DNA from: Glandiceps talaboti
Lineage: Eukaryota > Hemichordata > Enteropneusta > Spengelidae
Length of the DNA stretch: 64,000 bases
NCBI RefSeq assembly: GCF_964340395.1
Contig: NC_135560.1
Location: 5,891,498 to 5,955,497, forward strand
Direction: 5' to 3'
The number at the start of each line of letters is the position of its first letter. The stretch's first letter is position 1. The position numbers and the translations under genes are program-made. The notes beneath the pieces are model-generated. The model worked only from the letters and a program-made list of their open reading frames with translations, searched no databases and had not been told where the DNA came from. Positions 21,391 to 33,092 of this stretch are shown piece by piece.

Positions 21391-21598
21391 TGTACCGTTT
21401 CAGGTATAAAAAGCCAAACGCACAGGTCACCGGTACATTCATTTTTTGTGTAGCCAGCAAGGCAACAACCTACCTGTATCATTTCACTTTGTACTTCAGC
21501 TCCTGTCCTTTCCATTATGTGTGTAATAAAGTTTATTTGAGTTTACAACTGCATCAACTGGTATGATATTTGGAGTGTGAGGCGGCAACCGTGACACA
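21391..21598 (+). repeat. Possible solo LTR between ORF1 and endonuclease
   Basis: About 207 bp starting TGTACC and ending GTGACACA, with a TATAAAAA box near 21405 and AATAAA at 21525. This order (TATA, then polyadenylation signal, TG...CA ends) is LTR-like. No matching second copy or clear target duplication was found in the window. Confidence 0.35.
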
Positions 21599-21629
21599 TC
21601 TGTTAACTAAATGGTTTGTCGAATAAATA

Positions 21630-22917
21630 TGATATTGTATGTCTTCAGGAAACATTTTGGGATAATAGTATCGCTAATCACATTACAAATAAAATAGCAG
21701 CGAATTATTATGTATATTACAACAATTGTCAGAATCCTGCTAGAAGGAGGGGAGTGGCAATATAAATTAAAAATAGGCCAGATATTCTTGTTTGTAATTC
21801 CCATTATGATTTGAATGGTAGAATTATTACTTTAGAAATTGAAATCTCCTACGTCAAACTTAACCTCATAAATTTATATGCTCCGTCACACCCATATTTA
21901 CGTATTCAATTTTGGCATAACATTTCAAACTTTATACCTTATAATCATGTCAACATTCTCATTGGTGATTTTAACACTAAATTAAATCCCCAATTAGATC
22001 AATCGTCCTGTCTTACCTCTTCAGCTGATTCATCTCGTAAACACCTGACCCGATTAATGCAACAATATTCTTTTGTTCATGTCTGGCGCAAGCAACATCA
22101 ACATACCAAACACAACACCTGGCGTCGGCAAACAAAGGATGTTCTCCAGCAGAGTCGCATTGATTTCTGCCTTGTGCATGGAGACACTCTTCATTATTGT
22201 CAACGTTCCTTCATTGTACATTTTCCCTTTAGTGACCACGACATTATTCAATATGACTTAGATTTTAGTAACACTCCTCGGGGACCGGGCGCTTGGTCTT
22301 TCAACAAACAGTTACTTAAAGATGAAAGTTTTGTAAATCAAGTTTCAGAAATCATAACCAATTGCAGTCAAAAGAAAACATCACTTATCACAAGGACAAA
22401 ATTGAATGGTGGGAATCTCTCAAAGGTCAAATCCGAACATTCTCGCAAAAATATTCCAAAAATCAAGCGAAACTTGGACGTCATCAATTAACCAAAGCCA
22501 ACAAATATGCAGACTATGACCTTACAAATGCTAAAAGTCTTCAGGATGAACTAGATCAGCTCATAATATATGAAACTAAGGGGGCCTTGATCTATGCGAA
22601 AGTTCAGTGGTACGAGGATGGTGAGAAGTCAACACGTTACTTTTTTAACTTAGAAAAAAGTAAACAGGAAAAGAAAAAGAAAACATCTAAATAATGATGA
22701 AAGTAAAATACTAATTACCCCTAAGGATACCTTAAATGAAGCGCACAAGTTTTACACTACCCTCTATTGTGATGAACCATGTGACCTTGAAACTCAAAAT
22801 AAAGTTATGAATTATCTGACCAATTTTGTAAATTATGATGGTCGCATAGCTTTAGAATCTAAACTTACTTGTCAAGAGATTAGTTCTGCTCTTTTCAGCT
22901 GTGAGAATAATGGAAGC
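21630..22917 (+). pseudogene. Tx1-like LINE endonuclease and RT start
   Basis: AP-type endonuclease remnant: LQETFWDN carries the catalytic Glu, then NLINLYAPSHP, ILIGDFNTKLNP with the Asp-Phe-Asn box, and FPFSDHDIIQYDL with the terminal Ser-Asp-His. The linker typical of the clade follows (ALIYAKVQWYEDGEKSTRYFF), then the N-terminal RT region up to LTCQEISSALFSCENNGS at 22917, where a 2A-bearing LINE is inserted. The frame resumes at 28289. A shift near 22350 and stops make it inactive. Confidence 0.85.
22906..22917 (+). repeat. Left target-site duplication AATAATGGAAGC
   Basis: Perfect 12-bp match to 28277-28288. The two copies bracket the 2A-bearing LINE and join the interrupted RT codons for NNGS to SPGLDSLPYEL. 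Confidence 0.92.
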
Positions 22918-22935
22918 AGTCACAAAACCCATGAA

Positions 22936-23825
22936 TATGGCAAACGACGGAACTTCTCTGCTATTAACTATGCTATCAGACTTATCGTCAGTAGTAGAGT
23001 CGCCGTATGTAAGTAGAAAGTTACAACAATGTGGTGACATCGAACTGAACCCAGGACCCAACACCAGACAAGCAACTTTGACCGCCTCGGGTGAAATTAA
23101 AGCCAGCACACTATAGATCAGAGATGACAGATTTATGGTGCTATTGAAAGAAATTGAAAGTAATACAAACAATACGACCAAAGAGATGAAGAAAATGAAT
23201 GAGAAGATCGGTGGAATTGAAACAAAACTGTTAAATCTTGAATTAGCCCTCGACGAAGTAAAGCACACAGCAGAAGAAAACAAGACAAATATGGATAAAT
23301 TAGATAATATTGAAGAAGAGGTCGTAAGTATGCGTACAGAAATTGCCATCTTGAGTGCAGAGAAAGATGAACTGGAAGACAGGAGTAGGCGAAACAACAT
23401 TTCGCGGTATCGAAGAAGAACCAAATGAGACATGGGAAATGACGGAAGGAAAGGTAAACCAACTACTGGGTGAAAGGATGAAGATAGAAAGGAATGTCGA
23501 ATTTGAAAGGGTGCATAGACTTGCGACTGGCCCAAAGGGACATAGACCAATAGTTGCAATGTGTTGTAAATACAAGGACAAAGAAAACATTCTGTCAAAG
23601 AGGAGTGGACTAAGAGGAACGAACATATACATTGACGAAGACTATTCGAGACGTACTAGAGAGATCAGGAAGAAGTTGTTCGAAAAAAGAAAAGAACTGA
23701 AGGAGAAAGGTATTAGGTCATATGTGAATTATAAGAAACTGGTTGGTTATGAAAATGGCGGGAGAAATGTATACATGTATGATGAAGGCATTGAAGCTGC
23801 TGTTCAACAGAATACTAATAGATAG
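22936..23825 (+). pseudogene. LINE ORF1: 2A, coiled coil, RRM-like
   Basis: From ATG 22936, about 40 residues lead to LQQCGDIELNPGP, a consensus 2A translational-skipping motif. A stop at 23114 and a shift precede a long heptad-rich segment (23135-23390, about 80 residues with regular Leu/Ile spacing). A second shift near 23395 gives GIEEEPNETWE, ERVHRLATGPKG and a basic C-terminus, the pattern of L1-type ORF1 RNA-binding proteins. In other LINEs such N-terminal 2A motifs separate a short leader or signal peptide from the rest. Breaks make this copy non-coding as one protein. Confidence 0.78.
23033..23059 (+). other. 2A peptide motif GDIELNPGP
   Basis: Matches the D-[VI]-E-x-N-P-G-P consensus exactly. 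Ribosomes fail to join the final Gly and Pro in such motifs, giving two products from one frame. Confidence 0.9.
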
Positions 23826-23879
23826 GGGTCAGGCCAAGGCCATAATACAAATACACATAACGTTAAAGAACTAAATCTC

Positions 23880-26800
23880 ATGTCATGGAATGTCAGGGGA
23901 TTAAGGGGGCATTTATGGGACCAAAGTTTTATACACTATTGTACAAGTTTTCACATATTTTGTTTACAAGAAACATGGCTTATCCATGACATAGATGTTA
24001 GTGCATATTTTCCCGAATTTGTTATATTCTCAACTGTAAGGGAAAGAAAACAAGGATCAAGGGGAAGACCAAGTGGGGGTGTAGTTGTAGCCTGATATGG
24101 AAGGGTATAATTGATGGTATTAAACGTATTGACACTAACATGACAGATGCGATATTTTTGTTGTTTAATGCAGAATATTTTGGCACTACTAAATATATTT
24201 TACTTGGAGCTGTTTATGTTCCACCGGAAGGTTCACATGTGTACGAAAACGAAAAAGATGGTATCAATATTTTAGAAAATGAGCTTTGAATACACATTTC
24301 GAGCATGTAGACAATATCATTTTAGGTGATCTCAATGCAGGGATTGCAGAGGAGAATGATTATATCACATATGATGACGTAAGCTATCTCTCAATACCAG
24401 CTCATATTTACGAGGGTGATCTGTTTTGTATGGCTCGCAAATCAAAAGATAAGACTTCAAACAATTTCGGTAAAAGTTTGCTTTCTTTGTGTTGTACACA
24501 TTCAATGCATGTATTAAATGGTAGATATAACGGTGACAGGGAAGGCCACATTACATGTACAGCCAACAATGGTAAAAGTGTTGTAGATTTCATAGTCGTA
24601 TCGTCTTGTTTATTTGACTCAATTGCGGATTTTAAAGTTGGAGATAGAAACGAATCGGATCACTTTCCCATTGAAAGTGTTTTAAGGTGTAAATTACATC
24701 GACACACAGATGGAGACATGAATATGAATGAGTTCACAAGGTATAGATGGAATTCTAAAGAAGAGCATACCTTTGTAAATAAATTTGGTACAGGTGATGT
24801 GGCCAACCTCTTAGAGGAGTGTAATGCAAATATTGGTGTCAATAATGATGAAGCGATCGATTGTACATGTATTGTTAAAGCTGTCAAAATGGCGGGATCT
24901 AGCATGAAATGTCCAAGTGGTACACAAAAGCGATCGCGCCAACAACAGACCCCATGGTTCAACCGTATTTGTCAGCAGCAAAAACATCAGGTGAAAAAAA
25001 AATTGTATGAATTTAGGAAAAATAGCACAGAAGAATCTCTGCACGTCTACAAACGTAGTCGAAACTTGTTCAGAAATACATGCAGGAAGTTTAAAAGAAA
25101 CTATGCTGATACATTATCTACAAAACTGAGAAACCAATGGAAGCATGTTTCAGGTAGTGATGGTATGTGGGCCATGATCAAAGACAGTCAGAAAGGATCA
25201 CGTGATAACCCGCAAACAGTGGGTCGACTATTTCACAAAATTAAGCAACCCTCAAAATACGTCATTTGGTGTAAATTTTGAGGAAGAGGATAGTGTAGGT
25301 TTGGATTCAGATGATACGTATTTAGATATTTTGAATTCAAGCATCACTGACGAGGAAATCATGAAAGTGGTATTAAGATTGAAAAACGGCAAATCACCTG
25401 GTCCAGACGGCATACCGTCAGAATTTTTCAAATGTACTGTATCTACCTTGTTGCCCATTATGAATAATATATTCAACAATATTTTGATACAGGTAATTTC
25501 CCGAAAGGATGGTCACGTGGTGTTATTATCCCACTGTACAAAAAAGGTTCCAAATCAGATCCCAATAATTATAGGGGAAAAACCTTATTAGACGTGTTTG
25601 GGAAAATATTCTGCAATGTTTTAAATGATAGGTTATATAGATGGGCTGAAAACACTAATGCTATTTGTAACGCCCAAGCTGGATTCCGTAAAGGGTATAC
25701 AACAATGGACAATATCTTTTCTTTACATGCTATGATTCAGAACTACCTCAGAAGAAGGAGGGGGAAATTTTACTGCCTGTTTGTGGACTTTGCAAAAGCG
25801 TTTGATTCCGTTAATCACAAATGTCTGTTTTTTAAACTTCAGTCTATTGGCCTCTCTGGCAAAATGTATAACGTAGTCAAATCCATGTATAGTGATGTCA
25901 AATCATGTGTGCGTTTAGGTGGGGGAGTGTCATATTATTTTAATTGCAACATTGGTGTAAGACAAGGAAGTGTTTTAAGCCCTGTACTATTCTCCTTTTT
26001 CATTGATGAATTGTATCGCATGATTAAAACTGTTGGTGTTAGGGGTTTACAATTAACACAGGAAATGTATGATTTATTTATCTTACTTTATGCAGACGAC
26101 ATTATACTCTTCGTAGACTCTGTCATTGGTTTGCAAAGATTGATTCACGTACTTGCTGAATTTTGTAACAAGTGGAAACTCCAGATAAACACGGACAAAA
26201 CAAAGGTTGTAGTATTCCGCAAAGGGAGTCATAATGCAAGGAGTAAAACTTGGAAAATGAATGGAAAGGTCATTGATGTTGTAACATCATACAAATATCT
26301 TGGTTTATTGTTGTCATGTAGGAACACATGGACAAAAGCTGTAGGTAATTTAGCCGCTCAAGCACGGAAAGCAATATGTATTCAATTTTTAAGTTCGAGC
26401 GAAAAATTGGTACCGTCAAACGTGATGTTTATTTTAAACTGTTTGATTCTCTTATTGCACCAATATTATTGTACGGAACTGAGATTTGGGGATATAAGCA
26501 ATATGATCCTCTACAGTCAGCATATAAACATGGTCATGGTGTAGAAACTGCCTTGATTAAAGCTAAAGATGACATAGAACACGCGCTCGATCAAGAATGT
26601 TTACTATCAACTCCGGCGAATAAATGGAATACGATGTCACCTGGATAGGGAAACGAGTGCCAAAATCCTCCATGCTCTAGTCACATCGCGTTTAGATTTT
26701 AACAACGGTTTATTACTTAGGTTGCTAGATAAAACTCTCTCACGTATACAGGTTGCACAGAACAGTGCTGCCAGACTGCTCACTAACACTAAGAAACCAG

Positions 26801-27343
26801 AACATATCCCCCCTTGTCTATACAATCTTCACTGGCTCCCAGTGCAGCAGAGAATAAAATTTAAAATTCTCTGTCTAATTCATAAGGCAGTATTCTCAAA
26901 TGATTCACCAGCCTATTTGAAGTCTCTAGTCACCATCAATATTCCTTCTAGAAATCTACGATCAGCTAGTGATACTACCAGACTGTCTGTTGACAGAGTT
27001 AGAAATTCCTATGGATATACATGTAGACTCCTTTCAACCACTGGTGCCACTTTGTGGAATAATCTGCCCTTGACCATGAAAAACCATAGTCATGGTAGAT
27101 TTAAAAAAGATCTAAAAACAATACTGTTCAATGAATATTACAATTAATGTTTATGCATGTTGATTTGTGATCAGATTTTGTCTCCATAGAGTCTTTATTT
27201 TATTTTAAAGAACACCAGTAAGTCCTTTATTTTAATATACATTGTCAGTTTTTAGAATCCTTTTATTACTTTTTTTTAAACTGTTGTCAGGCGCATAGAA
27301 ACGTATTGTGAATTTGCGCGGATAAATGAATAAATTATTATTA

Positions 27344-27374
<31 letters not shown>

Positions 27375-28142
27375 ACAGAAAGGGTACACTTACAATTTTG
27401 TAAACATTTTTTAGGCGTTACCCAAAGTACGCCAAATGAAGCTGTACTTGGAGAGTGTGGAAGATATCCCTTGTTTATTAACTCAATTACAAAATGCATT
27501 AAGTATTGGTTACACCTTACTGGGCTCTCAGATGACAGACTAGCCGCGCATGCATACAAGCTCATGTTTAAAAATGACGAAAATGGTCACTCATCATGGG
27601 CCACAGAGATCAAACATGTCCTTTGCTCATATGGCTTTGGCATAGTTTGGCTTCATCAAGGTGTAGGGGACATGGCATCGTTCATTTCGGAATTCAAACA
27701 CCGTGTAACTGATGTTTACACAGAGGAATGGTATAGTGAAATATGCACAAAAGACAGACTCAAAACATATCGTAATTTCAAAAGTGTGCTGGAGCCAGAG
27801 AAATACTTGATGGAGATTACAGATTTAAAGTATAGACATGCGTTAGCCAGATTGAGATGTTCATGTCTCGGTTTAAGAGTTCAAGAGGGTATTTATACTG
27901 GTGTTGACATTGATAACAGAATCTGTGAAATTTGTACACAGGGTATAGAGGATGAATACCATGTCATATTTGTATGTCCACTGTATCAGAACTTGAGATA
28001 TCTTTTACCTCAGTATTACTATATTTTTCCTACAGAAGATAAATTTTGTACATTAACGAGGTCAGAGTCACAAACAGTTTTACGAAATCTCGGTAAATTT
28101 GTGTTTAAAGCCATTAACTTGAGAAAAGAATATTTTCTGTAA
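23880..28142 (+). pseudogene. LINE ORF2: endonuclease, RT, C-terminal Cys/His region
   Basis: Endonuclease: MSWNVRGLRG, CLQETWL, later IILGDLNAG, VVDFIVVSS and the SDHFPI end. The RT starts near 25330 (NGKSPGPDGIPSEF) and has LFVDFAKAFDSVNH, NIGVRQGSVLSPVLF and the catalytic LLYADDIILF at about 26083-26112. After the L2-like insert, it resumes at about 27380 (VHLQFCKHFLGVTQSTPN) and runs open to 28142. It ends with CEICTQGIEDEYHVIFVCPLY, the Cys/His motif seen at the C-terminus of several LINE clades. At least three shifts are present. Confidence 0.85.
26510..27373 (+). mobile_element. L2/CR1-like LINE fragment nested in LINE no. 1
   Basis: Starts with an RT piece (HGHGVETALIKAKDDIEHALD), then an internal deletion near 26610-26640. 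An open C-terminal segment follows (26650-27147) with QNSAARLLTNTKKPEHI, LHWLPVQQRIKFKI and TLWNNLPLTMK. The tail is AATAAATTATTA followed by a pure (ATT)n run. Host ORF2 residues stop just before and resume just after. The exact left boundary is uncertain by about 10 bp. Confidence 0.82.
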
Positions 28143-28243
28143 AATTGTTTCAATGAGTGTTTAGAACGTTTACTTTCTTCTTTTTTTGTTTATCCTGTTC
28201 ATATTTCTATATTGTTAAAATTGCATTATGTATTTGTCATATT

Positions 28244-28254
28244 GGCCGGTGGCC
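28244..28254 (+). other. 3'-terminal palindrome GGCCGGTGGCC
   Basis: Lies about 8 nt before AATAAA at 28262-28267 and 22 nt before the right target duplication. The same 11-mer is the very end of the opposite-strand LINE at 28646. It may be the hairpin recognised by this RT. Confidence 0.7.
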
Positions 28255-28276
28255 TTAAGACAATAAATACTATTAT

Positions 28277-28288
28277 AATAATGGAAGC
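28277..28288 (+). repeat. Right target-site duplication AATAATGGAAGC
   Basis: Perfect partner of 22906-22917. Tx1-like RT codons resume directly after it. Confidence 0.92.
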
Positions 28289-28645
28289 CCTGGCCTTGAT
28301 AGCCTCCCTTATGAACTTTATACACATTTCTGGGACGATATAAAAAGAGACATTCTTGATATTTTGAACTGTATTTTCACAGCTGAAAACTTGCCATACT
28401 CTTTTAAAACTGGTCTTATTACTTTAATTCCTTAATTCCGGGGAGTTATTCATCTTACATAAAGAATTGGCGCCCTATCACCCTTTCGAATTGTGACTAT
28501 ACAATTTTAGCAAAGACTCTACCTTTAAGATTAAGCAAAATTATGCCAACTATTGTCAGTTCAGACCAAACGTGTTGTGTCCCCAGCAGGCAAGATATAC
28601 TGGATAATGTAATCTGTATATATCAATCGTTTATTCAGTACAGTT
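28289..28645 (+). pseudogene. Tx1-like LINE RT, middle piece
   Basis: Reads SPGLDSLPYELYTHFW, then SFKTGLITLIP, a shift near 28434, NWRPITLSNCDYTILAKTL and a run to ICIYQSFIQYS at 28640. It continues the frame broken at 22917 and is broken again by the minus-strand LINE. Confidence 0.85.
28640..28645 (+). repeat. Possible left target duplication ACAGTT
   Basis: The same six bases occur at 33093-33098, flanking the minus-strand LINE exactly at its GGCCACCGGCC end. At six bases it could be chance, but the position is right. Confidence 0.5.
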
Positions 28646-28724
28646 GGCCACCGGCCAAAAATTACAAGCCTTAAATATACAAAAATGAACAGATCACTAG
28701 AAAATATCAAATTTGTCAGGCCCT

Positions 28725-29766
28725 TTAAATCTCAGAGTTTCTAGTAGCATCTTTTTTAAGTTTAGTAGCATAAAATATATATCTACTAAGTTTTCTGAGA
28801 GTGTCAACCCTTCGAGACGACAGAAGTAATACAAATTTGTGTTGCAGTGGGGGATTATAAAAGTAATTGGCAATATATTTTGACCTTATACAAGTATAAA
28901 AAGGACATACAAGTAAAAAGTGGAATTCATCCTCTAGTTGATTTAAATTACACATTTCAAAAGTCTCTCTACTCTTGGAGTATCATTCCAACGACCAGTT
29001 TCGATTTTCAAATTATGTGTTTAGGTTCTAAATCTACAAAGCATCAGTTTGAATATTGGTTTATCAAGAGAGGTGAAATAAGGTTCCAGAGACACTTCCT
29101 TTTTAAATGAAGCATAACAATGAAGTTTTTTCGACGTATTCATACTTTCAGACCATAATTGTGTATCAATATCAATACATCTCTGTTTAAATATTTTTAG
29201 GAATCTCAATTCATCACCAACACCTTGTTGATCCCATACCTCCCCAAAGTCATAGCTTTGGAGTAAATGTCTAACAGCTCTAGCCCACAAATTATATTTA
29301 ACTATGTCAATTTTACTTAATGAAACTTGTAACATCTGCGTACAAGTCTTTCATCATCCTTTTTCAAAATCCTCAACCAATATTTAACAATTCTACAGTA
29401 TGTATAAACCTTTAAGGTAACTCTTCCCAATTCTCCTCTTATGGCGATGATAGGGGTGTTGTTATACAATTGCAGGATGTAACGTAACATCTTGTTGTGA
29501 GTCTTTTCAATATCTTCAGCAGGATGGAGACCCCAAACTTCAGAGCCATAAAGGAGAAAAGGCAGAATGTTACAATCAAACTTTTTCAAGGCTACATTAG
29601 CTGGTATAGTACCATATCTATGCAGACGACGTATCAAACTGTATAAAGCGCTATTTGTTTGTTCACTTGAAGCTTTTTGGGCTTGGAACCATTTGCCAGT
29701 CCACGAAAACATTATACCAAGATAGCTTTGGAAAGAGACTACCTTTACTCGTTGACCATTGCACAA
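28725..29766 (-). pseudogene. LINE no. 2 RT thumb and C-terminal region
   Basis: Minus-strand frames cover QSYLGIMFSWTGKW, LYGSEVWGLHPAEDIEKTHNK, RIVKYWLRILKKDDERL, then after a shift ARAVRHLLQSYDFGEVW and, last, CNLNQLEDEFHFLLVCPFY. These line up segment by segment with the C-terminal half of LINE no. 1. Confidence 0.82.
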
Positions 29767-30159
29767 CCACTTTTCATAATGTCTTAGTCATCCGCCCCTT
29801 CTAATACAATAATTTTGGTTTTATCGACATTAACCGTTAGTTTCCATTTACAACAATATTCATGCAAATTGTTTAATGAACGTTGTAAACCTATCTTAGA
29901 AGTACTAACAAATGTGAGATCATCGGCAAAAAGGAGGTAAGTAAGCTTAATTAGGCCACTTTTCGCACCAGAGAATTGATGTGTATTGCTTAGGAACTCC
30001 CCTAAGTCGTTTACAAAGATACTGAATAAAAGTGGAGATAGTACAGAGCCTTGTTGGACACCGAAGCTACATGTAAAGAAGTCAGTTATACCTCAGGTTG
30101 ACCGAACACATGCCCTAATATTCTGATACAAAGAACGAATTACACGATATAATTTACCC

Positions 30160-30167
30160 TTGACTCC
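30160..30167 (+). repeat. Left 8-bp duplication TTGACTCC
   Basis: Identical to 31074-31081. The two copies encode the same Gly-Val residues of the split RT, so they mark a clean insertion. Confidence 0.88.
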
Positions 30168-31073
30168 TGTGTAGTGCTCAATCTGGGGTTGAATTCTTTT
30201 TATTTTTCGCCTTCGCTACGTAGCGGGTGGTAGCGAAGGTAGCAAAGTAAAATGATTGTCAAATTACCAAAACATAGCCTGGGATATTAATGCTCCATAG
30301 ATGTCGTAGGAACTACTTTTGCACACATGAATTAAATGGGGTATCCTTTAAATATCATCTGTTTTGTGTACTTGAATAATTGTTATTCATATGGCACCTT
30401 GAGCAGTTAATAAGTGACGTTATTATTAATGAAGTTACCTGTTAAAGCAATATTTTCTCTCAAAATCTAGGTAAATAGCATGGTGGGTGTAGCGTAAGGT
30501 AAAGGGAGCGGAATATTTTTTCCAGCAAAAGTACTGAAATGTGGTAGCGCAGGGTAGCGGAATATTGTTTTCCAGCAAAAGCACTGAGATGTGGTAACGA
30601 AAGGTAGCGGTAGGTAACGGAGGCTAGCGAATTTTTTTCCAGCAAAAATAATGGAATGTGGTAGCGGAAGGTAGCGAAATATTTTTTCCAGCAAAAGCAC
30701 TGAGATGTTGAAGCAAAGATAGCGGTAGGTAACGGAGGGTAGCGACATTTTTTTCCAGCAAAAGTATTGAAATGTTGTAGCGAAGGTAGCGGTAGGTAAC
30801 GGAGGGTATCGAAATTTTTTTTCCAGCAAAAGCACTGAGATGTTGAAGCAAAGATAGCGGTAGGTAACGGAGGGTAGCGACATTTTTTTCCAGCAAAAGT
30901 ATTGAAATGTTGTAGCGAAGGTAGCGGTAGGTAACGGAGGGTATCGAAATTTTTTTTCCAGCAAAAGTAATGAAATGTGGTAGCGAAGGTAGCGGAGGGT
31001 AGCTGAATATTATTTTCCAGCAAAAGCACTGAGATGTGGTAGCGGTAGGTAACGGAGGGTAGCGAATTTTTTT
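30168..31073. mobile_element. 906-bp insert with internal minisatellite
   Basis: Flanked by TTGACTCC duplications. About 300 bp of unique AT-rich sequence is followed by nine copies of a 51-71-bp repeat. No open frame with a known domain and no clear terminal inverted repeats were seen. Long minus-strand open frames (30460-31083) are the repeat itself. An 8-bp duplication would suit a non-autonomous DNA transposon or a retroposed element. Confidence 0.75.
30500..31072 (-). repeat. Minisatellite, core TTTTCCAGCAAAAG
   Basis: TTTTCCAGCAAAAG occurs about nine times, alternating with GGTAGCGGTAGGTAACGGA blocks. Two adjacent ~134-bp dimers (about 30690-30823 and 30824-30957) are virtually identical, showing recent expansion. 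Confidence 0.93.
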
Positions 31074-31081
31074 TTGACTCC
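31074..31081 (+). repeat. Right 8-bp duplication TTGACTCC
   Basis: Partner of 30160-30167; RT sequence resumes here. Confidence 0.88.
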
Positions 31082-31781
31082 ACAGTTAATTAATTTATAA
31101 AACAAGCTATAATGATCAATGCGATCAAACGCTTTCTCAAAGTCTATGAATGCAATATACAACCTCCCCTTGCTTAATTTGAGCTAGGTAATTAGAAATA
31201 GCTGTACTTCAGATGAAAATGTTGTCTGACGTGCAGTACTTCTTACGAAACCCAGCCTGTTCATCAACAATTGGGCTATTACTATCAAGCCAGGTATGCA
31301 GTCGGTTATCTCAAATATTACCGAAAATTTTGCCAACTATTGGCAAAAGAGTAATTCCTCTATAGTTACCAACACAATCTCAGTCTTCTTGTGGATAGGA
31401 GCGATAACACCCTTTGCCCAATCAGCTGGAAAGATCCCAACGTTAAAATTTCATTGAAGAGCTTACACATCATTTCTTTAACAATAAGTGGACAATTTTT
31501 ATAGACATAGGGTGTAATTCCATCAATACCTGGGGCCTTACCCAATTTAAGCTTACTAATACAGAGATCAACTTCCTCAATGACAATCAGGGCACCCAGA
31601 ATATCGTGGTCATCAGTGAAATTACCTCCCTCAACGTCTATCCTGTCAACAAAACACTTGATTTCTTCATAGAACTCGGCATTACCATCACTACTCAGAC
31701 CTGGGGTATTCAATAAATTTGAAAAATAATCAAACCAGTTATCATTAGATATATTACTAGAAATAGGAGACGACTTCGCCT

Positions 31782-33080
31782 TTACCATAGACCAAAAAGA
31801 GTTTGAATTGGTTGCTCGGGGGCAGTAACTAACTTTTCCAAATTACAAGAGTAATATTCTGCTTTCTTTTGCTTAATCAATTCTCTATACTCACGTTTAC
31901 ATTTCTTTAGTTCATCTAAATTAATGTTTGATCTGTTATTTCTTTTGGTATTTAACATACAATTCACTGTACGTTTAAACCTTTTACAATCACTATCATA
32001 CCAAGAGTTACGTGATTGCCCTAAATCCCCTTCACACCGGCGATTACATTCAATTGTTCCCTTCATCTCACAAACGGCACTCTTTAACATATTTAGCAGG
32101 CAGTCAGCTGCTTGGTTAATATTAAAATTACTGATAAATGTGTCAAAACTACGCATCTGTTGTCTAGCATCAACAGAGTTCCAATTTAAAAATGTACGTT
32201 GCAAATTACTATTCCCCTTACATACTTAATATATGAAGTTACACACCCGGCATCTTGAGTTCTAACTCTATCGGAATTGTCTACATTAACAGACTGGTCG
32301 CCATCAAGGCCTTTAAAAGTGATATCGAAAACTAGAGGTTGATGATCGGATTCTACCCTCTTGTCAATATAAAATTGTCGAATATTGAGAAAGTTCCACG
32401 ACTCTCTGTCAGAAGATAGTCAATAACGCTTGTTCCAATTTCATTCACAAAGGTGAAATCCCCACTACCCAGTTCTTTAAATAATCTACCATTGACAATC
32501 CGTAAGTTGGTACTTTTACAGAATTGAAGAAGCTCCCTACAGGCAGGATTACAAATCTTATCACTCGAGATTCTTGTTGGAAAATTACTCTTATCATTTA
32601 TAAGGAAATCATCTGGAAATACAAATCTAGCTATATCGTCATCTGAATTATTAGGCTCATTTGCATAGCGGGCATTGAAATCACCACACATATAAAGTTG
32701 TGCATTTGGAAATTCGTCATTAAATTTTGCCAACTCATGTTCAAGAACGTCTAGTGTATGTTCCGTATACGAATTAGAAGAATTTGCGTTAAAGAGGGTA
32801 ATATATACAATTGCAAATATGGCAACAGGTGCATAGTCCGTGGCCTTACTGTAAAAGAATAACCAAACAATATTATCCGAAGAGCTTAGGATATGTTTGA
32901 CCTTGAATAATAGCAATTCTCTATAAAATATGGTGATTCCCCCAGGATGTCTTCCACATTTCGATGTTTTCACTCTCGACCTATGAACAGATTTAAATCC
33001 CTCGATCTCACAGGTTGACTCATTAGAGACCCAAGTTTCAATCAGACAGATTAAAACGAACTCTTTAAAGTATAAAATTA
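31782..33080 (-). pseudogene. LINE no. 2 endonuclease and linker
   Basis: Minus-strand frames: an endonuclease start near 33.05 kb (IETWVSNESTCEIEGF), then KCGRHPGGITIFYREL, VAIFAIVYI, LYMCGDFNARYANEP and GTSVIDYLL, ending near 32.35 kb. The linker follows (31782-32204) with SRNSWYDSDCKRFKR and REYRELIKQKKAEYY. It resembles the endonuclease of the LINE at 36.7 kb in order and spacing. Shifts and a short gap near 32.2-32.35 kb. Confidence 0.82.
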
Positions 33081-33092
33081 AGTCTCGGTCAC

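Larger units (their letters stand above)
22918..28276 (+). mobile_element. 2A-bearing LINE no. 1, bounded by target duplication
   Basis: The element is bracketed by 12-bp direct repeats. It holds ORF1 with a 2A motif, coiled coil and RRM-like region; an endonuclease; RT; and a Cys/His C-terminal region. It ends with GGCCGGTGGCC and AATAAA. An ~860-bp L2-like fragment (about 26510-27373) is inserted in its ORF2. Frameshifts show it is dead, but its ends are preserved. Confidence 0.88.
29767..31790 (-). pseudogene. LINE no. 2 RT core, split by insert
   Basis: Upstream RT part (31366-31788): LKLGKAPGIDGITPYVYKN. Then IAFIDFEKAFDRIDHYSLFYK near 31.1 kb, ending INCGVK at the insert. Beyond the insert: GVKGKLYRVIRSLYQN, FGVQQGSVLSPLLF and the catalytic YLLFADDLTFV (FADD at 29919-29930). 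The insert separates residues that are adjacent in LINE no. 1. Confidence 0.83.
28646..33092 (-). mobile_element. LINE no. 2 of the 2A-type clade, minus strand
   Basis: On the minus strand it runs from endonuclease (near 33.08 kb) through linker and RT to the Cys/His C-terminus and a 3' end at GGCCGGTGGCC (28646-28656). The 5' end, with ORF1 and any 2A motif, is missing. A 906-bp minisatellite-bearing insert splits its RT. It sits inside the Tx1-like LINE. Confidence 0.85.

Noticed and set aside
30460-31083. Long minus-strand frames with repeated Phe-Ala-Gly-Lys and Cys-Trp-Lys
   Set aside because: They run through the minisatellite in all three minus frames; no domain and no start context.
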